Assembly (NCBI GenBank): GCA_014727915.1
Contig: WJMO01000007.1
Span: 33,773 to 97,772, forward strand
Reading direction: 5' to 3'
Origin: Candidatus Altarchaeales archaeon
Lineage (GTDB): Archaea; Altiarchaeota; Altiarchaeia; IMC4; SCGC-AAA252-I15
DNA length: 64,000 nt
The notes below the pieces were generated by a model. It was not told where the DNA came from. It saw only the letters and a list, made by a program, of their open reading frames with translations, and made no database searches. This document shows positions 1 through 9,834 of this stretch, one piece after another. The translations under genes were made by a program, and so were the position numbers. Each line of letters opens with the position of its first letter. Positions within the stretch are counted from its first letter, which is position 1.

Positions 1-366
1 GTTGCGCTCCAGGTACTTCACCCTCTTGTTCACGATGCTCTTAGGGTAGCCGAGCATGTAAACGAAGAACACGCCGGATACGACAACGCCTATCGCCGGG
101 CCGAACTCCGGGTTTGCAGCCCCCCCGGACACGAGTATGAAGGAGAGTATGCCGCCCAATCCTATGAGGATGAAAGTGGACATGAAGAAGCAGACCGCCA
201 GGTACTCACGGGTTGTTATGTCATACTGGTCCCTGACGCCGGACTGATCGATGGCATCACGCATGAAAGGGAATAGATGGGTTAATATGGCCCCTACACC
301 TATGAACAGGCGTGAGCCCCCTCTCACAAACTTTGACTCAAGGACAGGTATCTTGGCCTCAGTCAT
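1..366 (-). CDS. FlaJ/TadC-type pilus or archaellum membrane platform protein (N-terminal part)
   Basis: This gene is too close to the window edge for the ORF track. I read it from the ATG at 366, and it stays open to base 1 (122 residues). The product starts with a soluble stretch (MTEAKIPVLESKF), followed by an amphipathic segment and two hydrophobic helices (around 'YLAVCFFMSTFILIGLGG' and 'PAIGVVVSGVFFVYML'), then a basic cytoplasmic segment. This fits the N-terminus of GspF/FlaJ/TadC inner-membrane platform proteins, which pair with a FlaI/GspE ATPase. The ATPase gene lies just upstream, ending 34 bp before this start. The assignment rests mainly on context and topology because the conserved T2SSF domain lies outside the window. 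Confidence 0.7.
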   Translation of the reverse strand, partial: MTEAKIPVLESKFVRGGSRLFIGVGAILTHLFPFMRDAIDQSGVRDQYDITTREYLAVCFFMSTFILIGLGGILSFILVSGGAANPEFGPAIGVVVSGVFFVYMLGYPKSIVNKRVKYLERN

Positions 367-400
367 CAAATAGAATTAGTAATAGGTATTAAAGAGGGTG

Positions 401-1966
401 TCACGCGCCCTCCTCCTCTTCCCTATCTCCGAGCAGCGCCTCAGGACCCTCGTCGGACAGCACGACTTTGACCACTGTCTTACGGTCGATGTAGTAGCGG
501 TTGAGTATCCTCCCTACTTCGTCGACCTTGCGTATATCGTGCTTGACCATCCAGTTGAGTATGTTCTTCTTGAGGTTGATGTCCTCCACGACCTCGGCCC
601 TCGTCAAACCCGTGTGCCGGTATAACTCGGTGAACAACCTCATGGGCTCCACGTTGGGGACTATCTCGTCCTCCCGCGCATCCCACCGGTATATGATGTT
701 AGGCTTGTACCGCACTTCCCCGGACCTCCGCTTCTCCTCGTCCATCAGGAACTCCCCGACCTCGAATATGCGCCTTATGTTACGCCTCCGGTCCCGGAAC
801 ATCACGACGTTGAGGTGAACCGCCTCCAACATGCTGTGGGGCACCTCTATCGGGGGGTTGGTTATCCTCGTTATGGTCTGCTCGCAGGTGTCCGCGTGTA
901 TCGTGCAGTATACCGAGTGCCCTGTGTGCATCGCCTCGAACAGCACCTCAGCCTCCCGCTTCTTACGTATCTCGCCCATGACTATCCGGTCCGGCCGCAT
1001 CCTAAGAGAGTTAACCAGCAGGTCCAGCATGCTGACCTCGCCCTTCCCCTCGGGGTTGGGTTCCCGGGTCGTGAGGGGACACCAGTAGAGGTACTCTGGG
1101 AGCTGCAGCTCCCTGGTGTCCTCGATGCTGATTATGCGGTGGTTGGGCGGCATGAAGGGCATGCAGATGTTCAGGAAGCTCGTCTTCCCCGACCCTGTCC
1201 CTCCGCTGACGACTATGTTCATCTCGTATTGTATCATCAGCCAGATGAGAGCCAGCACCTCGGGGGTGGCGGTACCCGTCTTTATGAAGTCGGGGGCGGT
1301 CCACGGGTCCCTCGCGAACTTACGGATGGTTATCGTATTCCCCTTGGTCGCTATGGGCGTCAGGATGGCGTTGGCACGGTCTTTGCTCACGAGATGGGCG
1401 TCCAATAGGGGGCTGAGGGTGGTTATCTCCCGGCCGACCCGCCTGCCGATGGTGTTGGCATAGTTTTGGATGCGCATCTCGTTCTGTGGTGTGATGTTCG
1501 ACTTGAGCCATCCGAACTTCTTGTGGTATACTCTTATGGGCTCTGACGCGGAGTTTATTACTATCTCCTCCAGGTTCGGGTCGTTCAGGAAGAACTCTAT
1601 CTCGTCTAGGCCGAGTAGCTCGTGCAGCATGCTCAGCACGAAGTGGGTCTTCATCTCCGGGTCCAATCCGGGAAGCTCCTCGTCCAGTATAACCCCGGCT
1701 TTCTGCTCGAACTCCCCCTTCAACTGGCCCAGCAGCTTGGGGTCGAGTATCTCGCTGGTGCTCATCTCTACGCCGGCTATCAGGCGGTCTTTTATGTCGT
1801 CCAACAGGGCCATCGTAGCGACGTCCACCTCGGGAAGTATGAGCTTGTAGTAGGGTACGAAGTCCCTCATGATTATCTGAACGTGCGTTTCAACGCCTTC
1901 AGACTGTATCGTGTAGGAGTCCAGTACTTCGCCGTCAGCGGCCTTCTCACTTTTTTCCTTTGCCAT
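401..1966 (-). CDS. FlaI/GspE-family secretion ATPase (archaellum or archaeal type IV pilus motor)
   Basis: A 521-residue hexameric ATPase that would power assembly of archaellum or type IV pilus filaments at the cytoplasmic face of the membrane. Visible motifs are the Walker A loop GGTGSGKTS (about residues 255-263), the Asp-box-like 'ISIEDTREL' (about 279-288), the Walker B region 'RPDRIVMGEIR' (about 324-334) and the His-box-like 'HTGHSVYCTIHADT' (about 347-360). The N-terminal third resembles the FlaI N-terminal domain. The ATG at 1966 overlaps the end of the preceding gene by 20 bp, and a FlaJ-like gene follows, so the motor pair is translationally linked to the pilin-like genes upstream. 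It could drive the archaellin at 35.8 kb, the local pilins, or both. The sequence cannot decide this. Confidence 0.93.
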   Translation of the reverse strand: MAKEKSEKAADGEVLDSYTIQSEGVETHVQIIMRDFVPYYKLILPEVDVATMALLDDIKDRLIAGVEMSTSEILDPKLLGQLKGEFEQKAGVILDEELPGLDPEMKTHFVLSMLHELLGLDEIEFFLNDPNLEEIVINSASEPIRVYHKKFGWLKSNITPQNEMRIQNYANTIGRRVGREITTLSPLLDAHLVSKDRANAILTPIATKGNTITIRKFARDPWTAPDFIKTGTATPEVLALIWLMIQYEMNIVVSGGTGSGKTSFLNICMPFMPPNHRIISIEDTRELQLPEYLYWCPLTTREPNPEGKGEVSMLDLLVNSLRMRPDRIVMGEIRKKREAEVLFEAMHTGHSVYCTIHADTCEQTITRITNPPIEVPHSMLEAVHLNVVMFRDRRRNIRRIFEVGEFLMDEEKRRSGEVRYKPNIIYRWDAREDEIVPNVEPMRLFTELYRHTGLTRAEVVEDINLKKNILNWMVKHDIRKVDEVGRILNRYYIDRKTVVKVVLSDEGPEALLGDREEEEGA

Positions 1967-3968
1967 CCGAGCCCTCCTTGGTAGACTTATCAGAGTGTAT
2001 GCTTATTATCTCAGGTTCGCCGATGGTTGGGTACCTGAGCTCCAGCAGGTTGTGCTCTTCCAGTATCATGGCCCAGGCCTCTATCTGGGTCTTGCTGACC
2101 TTCATCTTCTTCGCCAAGGCCTCATTTATCTTCAGCCTCCCCTTGGACTCCACCATCTCATAGAGCAGGTCTATGTTCGTGTGTATCTTCTTGCCCTCCT
2201 CCACACGCTTGTTGAAGCCCTTGCCGTCCTTGCCCAATGTTATCTTCGGCGCATCCCTGAGACGCCTTATCTCGTCCTTCCGCTTCTCCTTCGCCAAAAT
2301 GTCTCCCGCCGATGATATGGGAGATGATCCGCCACCAGACCGCTGCATCTTCAGCTCTTCGAGCCTCGCGGACTTTCTCTCATCGACCTGCTTCTCGCCT
2401 GTCCCGGCGCCGCCATCCTTTGTCTTCCGGAGCTCCGCGTATCTTTGGGCTTTGACAGGGTCAAGGTTGAGGTTTCTCGCGAAGTCTATCAGGTTGAATC
2501 CGCCACCTATCTTCTTGACCTTCCTCTTCTCCTTCAGCATCTTCCTGCGCTCTTCCTTCGCTGCGTCAGATCCTCCGGAGAAGACGCTCTTAAGACCGGA
2601 CATCACGGATTTCTTCTCCTTCTCGCCCGGTTCCGGCCTGAGCCGGGATTTGATCTTTATCTTCAGGGTTGAGAGTTTCACCGGCTTGGACAGCATGTAG
2701 TTTATGTTGGTGCGGACGGACTCGTTCAGGTCGTCCTCTGTCATCTCGAATATCTCGAGGTCTCCCTTGGTCCCGACGAACTCCGTCTGTATCTCGGAGA
2801 GGGCCTCATCACCGAATGTGACCTCCGCCTGGTCCATGTGCTCGAAAGATGCCGCTACTATCTCGCCCTTGTCTATGAGCAGGCCGGCGGTGTAGGCTTG
2901 GTCGTCGAGTTCCGCGTACAGCCTCATCGCGCCCACGAACTCGGTGGCAAGGCTCTTGCACACGTTCCTGAACTCCTCCTCCGTCTCCGGCATTACCTTG
3001 TCGCCGCTGACGACCATCTTGGACGAATCCCGGCCTTTATCCCCATCCTGCCGGGCAGGCTCTGGCTCTGACCCGCCCTGGGATCCGGTTCCTGAGACAG
3101 CGGATGTTTCGGGTTTGCCCACATCCCCTGCCGTGGGCTCTTCTGCAGGGGTTTCAGCTGTTGTTGTGGGGGGAGCTTCCTGGCCGGACTCCGAGGGCTC
3201 TTGAGACGTTGAAAACCCGGTTTCGGGAGTCGGGGTCCCGGACTCGACCGGGATTTCAGGTGTCGTAGGTGAGGGTTCGGGCTCTGAATGCTCGGGGGGT
3301 GAAGTGGGATGTTCGGTCGGGGTTGGAGATTCGGATGTTGAGGGTGATATTTCCTGCGAGGATGAACTGCTGGTTTCAGGTGTTTCAGCCGCAGGCTCCT
3401 GTTCGGACTCCGGTGTAGGCGAAGGCGCAGGCTCGGGGGTTGCGGCGGGTGTGGGCTGGGATTCGGGTTGGGGGATAGGTGGGGGTTCAGGCGGTGTTGT
3501 GTCTGGGGCGGACTGGACAGGCTCGGTTGCGGGGATTGGCTCTGCCGTGGCAGGGGTCTCCGGAGACGCAGCCGCTGTTCCCTGCGCTCCCCCAGAAGTG
3601 GGGGGTGTCTGCTGGCCATCAGATGGCGTTTCCGGCTCGCCTGAGGGGTCGGATGGAATGCCAGGGTCGGGGGAGGGAGTAGGTGCGTGCGGTTCCTTGT
3701 GTTCGTGGGATTTCAGCACCGCACCGCCGGATATGCTGTATTCGGTCTTGCCGAGGAACTTCTTCTTGACCTTGATTATGCCCTTATCCTTCAGGTAGGA
3801 GGTGTAGCGGCCCAGTTCCTTCTTGTCGATTCCCGTAGAGGATGAAAGCTCCTTGTCCGAGACCACACCCCGGCGTTTTATCTCGTCTAAGACGCGTTTA
3901 AGGCGTAATGCCCCCTGTTTCTTCCGTTCTTCAACGCCCCCGTGAAGCCGGTTCTTAACGTCGGACAT
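1947..3968 (-). CDS. Winged-helix protein with long Pro/Glu/Thr-rich linker and DUF2226-like domain
   Basis: A cytoplasmic protein of 673 residues with no signal peptide. It has an N-terminal winged helix (about residues 5-70, 'LKRVLDEIKRRGVVSDKEL'), then about 230 residues dominated by Pro, Glu, Thr and Ser. A globular region follows ('GAMRLYAELDDQAYTAGLLI' onward) resembling the archaeal DUF2226 family, then a Lys/Arg-rich segment and a C-terminal winged helix ('GRLKINEALAKKMKVSKTQ'). I place the start at ATG 3968, not 4028, because GGTGG lies just upstream and the extra 20 residues look like non-coding AT-rich sequence. It sits between the pilin-like genes and the ATPase, which suggests a regulator or cytoplasmic adaptor of the surface machinery. 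The function is unknown. Confidence 0.75.
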   Translation of the reverse strand: MSDVKNRLHGGVEERKKQGALRLKRVLDEIKRRGVVSDKELSSSTGIDKKELGRYTSYLKDKGIIKVKKKFLGKTEYSISGGAVLKSHEHKEPHAPTPSPDPGIPSDPSGEPETPSDGQQTPPTSGGAQGTAAASPETPATAEPIPATEPVQSAPDTTPPEPPPIPQPESQPTPAATPEPAPSPTPESEQEPAAETPETSSSSSQEISPSTSESPTPTEHPTSPPEHSEPEPSPTTPEIPVESGTPTPETGFSTSQEPSESGQEAPPTTTAETPAEEPTAGDVGKPETSAVSGTGSQGGSEPEPARQDGDKGRDSSKMVVSGDKVMPETEEEFRNVCKSLATEFVGAMRLYAELDDQAYTAGLLIDKGEIVAASFEHMDQAEVTFGDEALSEIQTEFVGTKGDLEIFEMTEDDLNESVRTNINYMLSKPVKLSTLKIKIKSRLRPEPGEKEKKSVMSGLKSVFSGGSDAAKEERRKMLKEKRKVKKIGGGFNLIDFARNLNLDPVKAQRYAELRKTKDGGAGTGEKQVDERKSARLEELKMQRSGGGSSPISSAGDILAKEKRKDEIRRLRDAPKITLGKDGKGFNKRVEEGKKIHTNIDLLYEMVESKGRLKINEALAKKMKVSKTQIEAWAMILEEHNLLELRYPTIGEPEIISIHSDKSTKEGSDGKGKK

Positions 3969-4018
3969 AATCCACCAATATACATTTACCCCCAGTAGAT
4001 TAAAATTAAAAGGGGGGT

Positions 4019-6607
4019 TCAGGAGCATGTGACGTTGAAGTCGTCCACGTAGAAGCCGTACTGGGTGAAGATGTCATTGTTCGAATCCAGCCTGAACCGA
4101 ACCCAAAGGCTGCCGCCGGCGTAGGAGCTCAGGTCATAGGAGTGCTGGGTCCAGACGTCCTCCCTCCAGCTGCCGCTCATCAGCTCGTCCCAGCTGTTTC
4201 CGTCAGATGAAGCCTCGACATAAACCTCATCACCGGCGCCCAGGACAACCCAGTACTTGTCCATGAAGTAGAGTGTGACAGGCCCTGCGACACCTGACAG
4301 GTCGATCTCTGGGCTCTCCAGCCACTCGTTGGCGTTCTTGTTGTAGTCGTGGCTTAGGTCAGTCGCCCAGCAGCTGCTCCCAGAGTATGCATTGCCCCAC
4401 CAGGGGTCGCCAAGCTCCCACTCGTCCTGGGGGCCTCCGTGTGTCCAAAGGCCTTCCCCGGATTCCATGTCGTCGAAGAAGCCGCAAACGGAAGGCGGGG
4501 AAGTCGTGGAAGTTGTTGAGGAGGTCGTTGTCGTGGAGGTGGTGGTCGGCCCGGAAATGCATGCTGGATTGCCCGCGTCCAGGTCCGCCCGGAAGGTGTA
4601 GGATCCGTTGTATCCGAAGCGTGGAGCGTCAACGTCCAATGCGATTATGTATGTTTCGCCCCCGATTACACAGTAGGATTCAAGGTTGACAGGCTCCATG
4701 TTCAACCTCACCTCAGGAGATGACGTGCACATGCCGTCGAGGGAGTAGTTGTAGATTATTATGTCTGTCCGGTCGTCGCCTGTCACGTTGCTGGTTCCCG
4801 TGAACGTCAGGTCTAGCAGCCCGTCAGAGGAGGGAGTGAACTGGTAGAAGTGCCATTCGCTGGTGTTATACCCGTAGTAGTCGCATGTGACCTGGTTACC
4901 GTCGGTTAGCCCCGGGGGTAGGGGCGAGTCACAGGTGGTGCAGAAGTCGAGGTCGTCGTAGTCGCAGTCGTGTATCTCGCCGCAGCCTGTGAAGTATATG
5001 AGGCAGTCGTAGTCGAGCCAGTCGGGCTGTCCGTCCAGGTCGTCGTCGGCGCCGTCCACACAGACCTCAGTGGAGCCGGGGCAGCCGGTGACGTTCACGC
5101 AGACCGTGTCCACGTCTAATACCTCGGCGTGGGCATCGTCCAAACGCATCACAAATTCGTCGGATGGGCAGACACCTTTCACGGCGCAGCCTTCGACCCC
5201 CTTCCAGTAGAGGTAGTCCACCCAGGTGGCGTTTTCGGTCACTGTTATCCCATGGTAGTCCAGGTAGAATGGGTCGACCAGCGTCTCCAACCCTATGTCG
5301 GAGGTGTTGAAGAAGTGCATGCTCTGTGTGGCGTACTTGTCTGAGAGGTTGTATCGGCCGTCCAAGCGGTCGAAGAAGGAAGGTCCGTCGAAGCCGCCGA
5401 ATGCGCTGGCGTTGCTGACCTGGTAGCATGTGGTGTTGATGGAGTTCGAGGCGATCCCTATAAGAACCTGGTGTATGTCGCAGTCATCGTTGTTCAGTAT
5501 CTGGATGCACGCCCCCTCCGAGAACTCGCCCTCGTCGCACCCTGCCGGCCGGTCCCATCCTGGGACCTGCGGCGGTTCGGTGTCCATGTCCCCCGTCGCA
5601 GTGATCCAGGGTATGGTGAGGTTGCATTTCTTTGCGAAGCTCTCGGGGGCGTTCTTCTGGTAGTTGATTATGCCCGCGAACGAGTTCGGGTGGCTTGAGT
5701 TGAAGCAAACATGCTCCTCGTACTGGTTGCATCCTCCGAAGCCCTGGTCCAACACGAGTATCAAACCGCTGATGACATCAGGGTCCTCGTTGATGCAGTA
5801 GTCAGCTAAGCTCCCATAGTCCGCCTTTATGGTGGAGTGGAAGACCACGTCACCTGTCGCCTGGCCGACTCCGGGGGACTCGGTCATTATGCTGCAGCCG
5901 GCTATCATCTCGTTGTCGATGAATGTGGTGCAGTTGTTGATGTACTTTATCACGAACGAGTTCGTGTTCAGGGGGAATAGGGGATCCTCCAGTCCGATGA
6001 TGGACGTTGGGGAAGCCACGAGGACACTGTCCCCGACGTAGTAGCATGTGCCCGCCTCGTCGTATACGTTGAAGGACGTGTTGGCGATGGCCATGAAAGT
6101 CCACGGGTCCCTGGGGATCAGGTGGAGCGTGTTCAGGGATATGTTCACGACGAAGTGCATGTCCCTCCCCTGACTTTCTATGCGGTCAAGCCACTGTGAG
6201 AGGGTGTGGTTTACCATGTAGCTGATGTTCTGGTCGTGTAGTGTGCCGCACATTATGAGCTCGGTCAGCGCGGCCTCGCTGCCATTCACGCCCATCCGGA
6301 ACCTGTCACAGTTCACATGGCATGAGGGAGTGCATTTGAAGGAGTAATCCTGGAGGTCGTCGCCGGACAGAACAACATCGTCTATGGCGTAGATGGTCGC
6401 TCGCCTTCCGAATATGACCAGGGCCCGCTCCAGGTCTCCGCGGACGTCCTCGACGAAGTAGTGGAGCTCATCGCATCTTATCTTGGATATGGTGTCGTCT
6501 GTCTTGGTCTTGGAGACCGTCGCATAGTATGACACGAAGAGTATCAGGGGTATGACTAGCAGGACGACGGCTATCGTGAAGAATAGTCCTCGCTTTTCCT
6601 TTTTCAT
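4019..6607 (-). CDS. Large prepilin-like surface protein with Thr-rich linker and C-terminal jelly-roll module
   Basis: 862 residues. The N-terminus 'MKKEKRG' followed by a 20-residue hydrophobic helix resembles a class III (prepilin) signal or a simple membrane anchor. The body is rich in Cys and N-x-S/T sequons. It includes a DxDxDG-like stretch ('DGADDDLDGQPDWLDYDC') that could bind calcium, a Thr/Ser linker near residue 700, and a C-terminal domain of about 150 residues ending 'YGFYVDDFNVTC', which looks like a MAM/carbohydrate-binding-type jelly roll. The start is taken as ATG 6607, which overlaps the upstream TGA as ATGA (the track uses GTG 6613). It is likely exported and exposed as a minor pilin or adhesin. 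No enzymatic motif was seen. Confidence 0.7.
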   Translation of the reverse strand: MKKEKRGLFFTIAVVLLVIPLILFVSYYATVSKTKTDDTISKIRCDELHYFVEDVRGDLERALVIFGRRATIYAIDDVVLSGDDLQDYSFKCTPSCHVNCDRFRMGVNGSEAALTELIMCGTLHDQNISYMVNHTLSQWLDRIESQGRDMHFVVNISLNTLHLIPRDPWTFMAIANTSFNVYDEAGTCYYVGDSVLVASPTSIIGLEDPLFPLNTNSFVIKYINNCTTFIDNEMIAGCSIMTESPGVGQATGDVVFHSTIKADYGSLADYCINEDPDVISGLILVLDQGFGGCNQYEEHVCFNSSHPNSFAGIINYQKNAPESFAKKCNLTIPWITATGDMDTEPPQVPGWDRPAGCDEGEFSEGACIQILNNDDCDIHQVLIGIASNSINTTCYQVSNASAFGGFDGPSFFDRLDGRYNLSDKYATQSMHFFNTSDIGLETLVDPFYLDYHGITVTENATWVDYLYWKGVEGCAVKGVCPSDEFVMRLDDAHAEVLDVDTVCVNVTGCPGSTEVCVDGADDDLDGQPDWLDYDCLIYFTGCGEIHDCDYDDLDFCTTCDSPLPPGLTDGNQVTCDYYGYNTSEWHFYQFTPSSDGLLDLTFTGTSNVTGDDRTDIIIYNYSLDGMCTSSPEVRLNMEPVNLESYCVIGGETYIIALDVDAPRFGYNGSYTFRADLDAGNPACISGPTTTSTTTTSSTTSTTSPPSVCGFFDDMESGEGLWTHGGPQDEWELGDPWWGNAYSGSSCWATDLSHDYNKNANEWLESPEIDLSGVAGPVTLYFMDKYWVVLGAGDEVYVEASSDGNSWDELMSGSWREDVWTQHSYDLSSYAGGSLWVRFRLDSNNDIFTQYGFYVDDFNVTCS

Positions 6608-9600
6608 AGCCACACCATCAACTTGAATTTCGCAGGCCCCCAGAGGGACTGGACTCCGCCCGCGCTCGATATCTCGAACTCTATCATGTTGGGGTCGAAC
6701 AGCAGGTCGACTTCGCCGTCGTCGTCCAGGTCCAGCTGGTCCATCAGCCTGAAAACGGCATCGTTGACCGCATCCCCCGCAACATATGATTTGTTCATAG
6801 GACTATTAAGTCCAGGGGTGTAAAAGCAGTTAGACGAGCCCCCGTATGCCGTCGGTATGGGAGCGTTGAAGCTCGTCCCGTCCTCGAACTCTATCTCCCA
6901 GTTGCAGCCCAGGTTGTCGTCGAAGACCCCACCGTATCCTACCATGCTCTGCAGGCGGATAGTGTATATTGCCCTGTCGTCAGGCGAGCAACCGGTACGG
7001 TTGTCCTCGGAATCCCCGGTTTCGATCGTGAGCGTCGTGTTGCCGCCGATCAGTATCTTCTCAGGGGGTATTTGAACTATGTAGGGGTCTCCCAGTAGGG
7101 CGTAGTCGGAGCCCCAGTCTGAAAGCTGATAGACTATCTCCCCCCCTCCAGAGTCCACGTCCAGGTAGTCCGTCCAGTGCTCTCCAGAATAGGAGGTCAC
7201 CCTGGCAGATGAGACGACGACATCAGGCGGTATCTCGACCACCCCCCTGCAGTTGAGGGTGTCGTCGAAGCGGTCGGTGGACTGTGTGATCGAGACCGTC
7301 CCATAGTCGGACAGGTTCAAGGGCATGTAGTCGATTTCAAGGTATGAGTCGGGGAAAAGCTGGGACTCCCTGAGCTCTCCGCCGTAGAATACTGTCTGGC
7401 TCTCCAGGCTGGACTCGTAGATGTCCTTTGAGAAGTTGAGGTAGCAGTCAACCGCGGCAGTGGAGTTGCCTCCGGGGCAGAAAGCTCCGTCGCCGCATTC
7501 CGCAGAGTGTATGAGGGTCAGCTCGGAATTTAAGCAGCCAAGTGTCGCAGGCCCGAACCCGATGGTGCGGACTTCGGCACCCAAGTCGTTTTGGGCGCGT
7601 TGGGAAGCGCATATCGCATCATAGACTGCGGGAAGGCAGTAGGTGTTCTCGCAGTCGCCCGTGGTGGCCCCGCAGCTCCTGTCGCCTGTCGTCTGAGTGC
7701 ACGACCCCGTGCAGTCACCGCATCCGCTGGTCTCAGGCGGTACGAGGACCTCCAGGTCGTCTATCATTATGTGCTCGCTGTCGGTTGACGTGGAACCCCA
7801 GAATTGAAGCACGAGGTCGTTTAAGGAGTCGGGTATGTCGGCTTCCGCGACCGCCCAGGTGAGCTGCCCGCTTCCTATGTCGGGCGACAGGACCTCCACT
7901 ATGGGCTCCCATCCGCTGCCGTCCCAGTAGTACAGTCCCATCTCGTCAGAGTCCTCCGTGTCCTCGTAGCTGTACCAGACCCTGACCTTGACGTCGTTGT
8001 GGGCTGAGATGTCGATGGGAGTCCTGTTCAAAGCCACATACTCGGGGTTGAAACCGCCCCATATCCCAAAGTAGGACGATCCGCTGTGAGGGCCGTATGA
8101 GCCTGCGCTCGCCTTCCCATAGAGGTAGCCTCCTGGCGCGGTTGTGCGCTCACCGTCCACCGTCCACTCGGCTATCTCGGAGTCGGCTTCGAAGTCTGTG
8201 GTGAACAGCACGGTTCGGTTCTGGTAGTTGCAGCTGCCGCAGTTATAGCCTGTTATGCCGTCGGTCATCACGATGATGTAGTTGCTCCTAGTCGGGCTCC
8301 AAACGTCGTCGAGTAGGTTGTAGGCCTGGTTTATAGCGCAGCAGACGCAGGTTCCTCCCGAGGGGTCGTTGCTGTATCCCATAACATGGGAGACCATGCT
8401 TTCGTTGTCCTGGGGGTCGCTGAATCTGTAGGAAGAGCCGCCGTCTGCTTCGGCCTCGGTGTCAAATGAGACCAGGGCCATCCGGTTCCCGGTGTGGTTC
8501 ATGACCGTGTTTATGAAGTCCCTCGCCAGGCATTTGGCGAGGCTTATGCGCTTGGTGTCGTCGTCGAACAGGTCCGGGCTGTCGCACCCCCGCTCCTCCC
8601 CTTCAGAGCCGGTGTTGTCGCCTATCCGGAAGTCCATGCTCCCGGAGACGTCGGTTATCAGCACCACGTCCGCGTTGCCTGAAGCGACCACCTCGGACAT
8701 GTTACCCGTGCCCATCCGGAGCGGCACGTTGTTCTGGTCCAGGTCCGGGTGGTATATCAAACCTATGGGGGCGCCCTGGATCTCAGCGTCCGAGAGGGTT
8801 ATGAACTGTTCGCTCTCGTTCCCGTCGGCTGAGAAGACGGTGGTGCCGCCTATGTTCAGGTATGTGGAGTAGTTGCTCATGTAATGGAGGTAGAGGCCGA
8901 TGGACTCAACGCGTCCTGGCACGTAGAAGGAGTCGTAGAGGTTTATTATGCCGTTGATTCCCGGGAAGTGATACCATGTGGTCCGGGCGACCTCGTCAGT
9001 GTCCATCTCCGAGGTGTTGTATAGTATGTGTATGAACCCTCCGCCGATGTAGTGGTCTTCTATGGTTCCCTCAGTGAACATTAGGGTGAAGTTGTTGGGA
9101 GCCCCCAGGATGATGTTGGACAGGTCCGCTTCCGCGACGCACCCGTTGCCCGGGCCGGCTGGCAATCCCTCCCGTAGGTTGGCGCTCATGTTGCCTCCGA
9201 TGGGCTCGAACGCGCCCGCGAAGTTCTCGTTTATGTAGAGGTTAAAGTCCGAGGGGGAGTTAAGCTCGAAGCAGCAGCGTTGTATGGTCGCATCAGAGGG
9301 GAGACCCCGCACGAACACTGTTATGTTGCCCTGGCCGGTGTAGCCGCCGAAGTACGTGTAGGATGACGTCTCCTTCTCCCTTATGTTCGCGAGGAACGCC
9401 CTCGCGACATTGCCCCTTGTGGGCAGCCCCCGGCCGTAGCCGACGAGCAGCCGGGTGGAGTGGGTCAACGTAGTTGCCTGGCCAGGGGGTATGCGGGTGT
9501 TGTTGGCTACCATCTCGCCGTCTATCGTCAGCGCCCATCCGACATTCGTGGGGAGCAGCTGGTTTATGTGGTGGGCTGACAGGTTGGATGCGTTCAGCCA

Positions 9601-9834
9601 GTGGGGGCTGGTCTGGTTCCCGTTCGCTGCAGCCCACTCCTCCCCTATCTGGTCCAAGACGCCTATCTTGTTCAGCACGTCCATGGTGTCTTCGGAGACG
9701 TAGTGAAGACGTTTGACCGAGATGTCGGATGCGGATGACCCGCTATATCGCAAGCCCATCAAAGCCGTCAATATGACCATGACCACCGTCAACGCGACGA
9801 CCGCATCCAACAATATCGCATATCCCCTCTTCAT
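6604..9834 (-). CDS. Giant prepilin-like protein with von Willebrand A domain (adhesin candidate)
   Basis: 1,076 residues. 'MKRG' precedes a long hydrophobic helix (about residues 5-28), as in type IV prepilins. A vWA domain begins near residue 388 with the MIDAS motif DVSGSMD (395-401); the later strand 'NYIIVMTDGITG' is also present. After it comes a module of about 180 residues like a jelly roll ('HIMIDDLEVL'), then a Cys-rich stretch, then what looks like the remaining vWA strand 'GAEVRTIGFGP'. The jelly roll therefore seems inserted inside the vWA fold. Many sequons are present. The ATG at 9834 overlaps the upstream stop as ATGA; the track's GTG is six bases further out. The role is likely a metal-dependent adhesin tip or minor pilin. 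vWA pilins are known in archaea and bacteria, but this architecture is unusual. Confidence 0.8.
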   Translation of the reverse strand: MKRGYAILLDAVVALTVVMVILTALMGLRYSGSSASDISVKRLHYVSEDTMDVLNKIGVLDQIGEEWAAANGNQTSPHWLNASNLSAHHINQLLPTNVGWALTIDGEMVANNTRIPPGQATTLTHSTRLLVGYGRGLPTRGNVARAFLANIREKETSSYTYFGGYTGQGNITVFVRGLPSDATIQRCCFELNSPSDFNLYINENFAGAFEPIGGNMSANLREGLPAGPGNGCVAEADLSNIILGAPNNFTLMFTEGTIEDHYIGGGFIHILYNTSEMDTDEVARTTWYHFPGINGIINLYDSFYVPGRVESIGLYLHYMSNYSTYLNIGGTTVFSADGNESEQFITLSDAEIQGAPIGLIYHPDLDQNNVPLRMGTGNMSEVVASGNADVVLITDVSGSMDFRIGDNTGSEGEERGCDSPDLFDDDTKRISLAKCLARDFINTVMNHTGNRMALVSFDTEAEADGGSSYRFSDPQDNESMVSHVMGYSNDPSGGTCVCCAINQAYNLLDDVWSPTRSNYIIVMTDGITGYNCGSCNYQNRTVLFTTDFEADSEIAEWTVDGERTTAPGGYLYGKASAGSYGPHSGSSYFGIWGGFNPEYVALNRTPIDISAHNDVKVRVWYSYEDTEDSDEMGLYYWDGSGWEPIVEVLSPDIGSGQLTWAVAEADIPDSLNDLVLQFWGSTSTDSEHIMIDDLEVLVPPETSGCGDCTGSCTQTTGDRSCGATTGDCENTYCLPAVYDAICASQRAQNDLGAEVRTIGFGPATLGCLNSELTLIHSAECGDGAFCPGGNSTAAVDCYLNFSKDIYESSLESQTVFYGGELRESQLFPDSYLEIDYMPLNLSDYGTVSITQSTDRFDDTLNCRGVVEIPPDVVVSSARVTSYSGEHWTDYLDVDSGGGEIVYQLSDWGSDYALLGDPYIVQIPPEKILIGGNTTLTIETGDSEDNRTGCSPDDRAIYTIRLQSMVGYGGVFDDNLGCNWEIEFEDGTSFNAPIPTAYGGSSNCFYTPGLNSPMNKSYVAGDAVNDAVFRLMDQLDLDDDGEVDLLFDPNMIEFEISSAGGVQSLWGPAKFKLMVWL

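Noticed and set aside
815-1408. 197-aa plus-strand ORF
   Set aside because: It is the antisense shadow of the FlaI-type ATPase gene, which has clear Walker motifs; composition is rich in Arg, Val and His without a fold.
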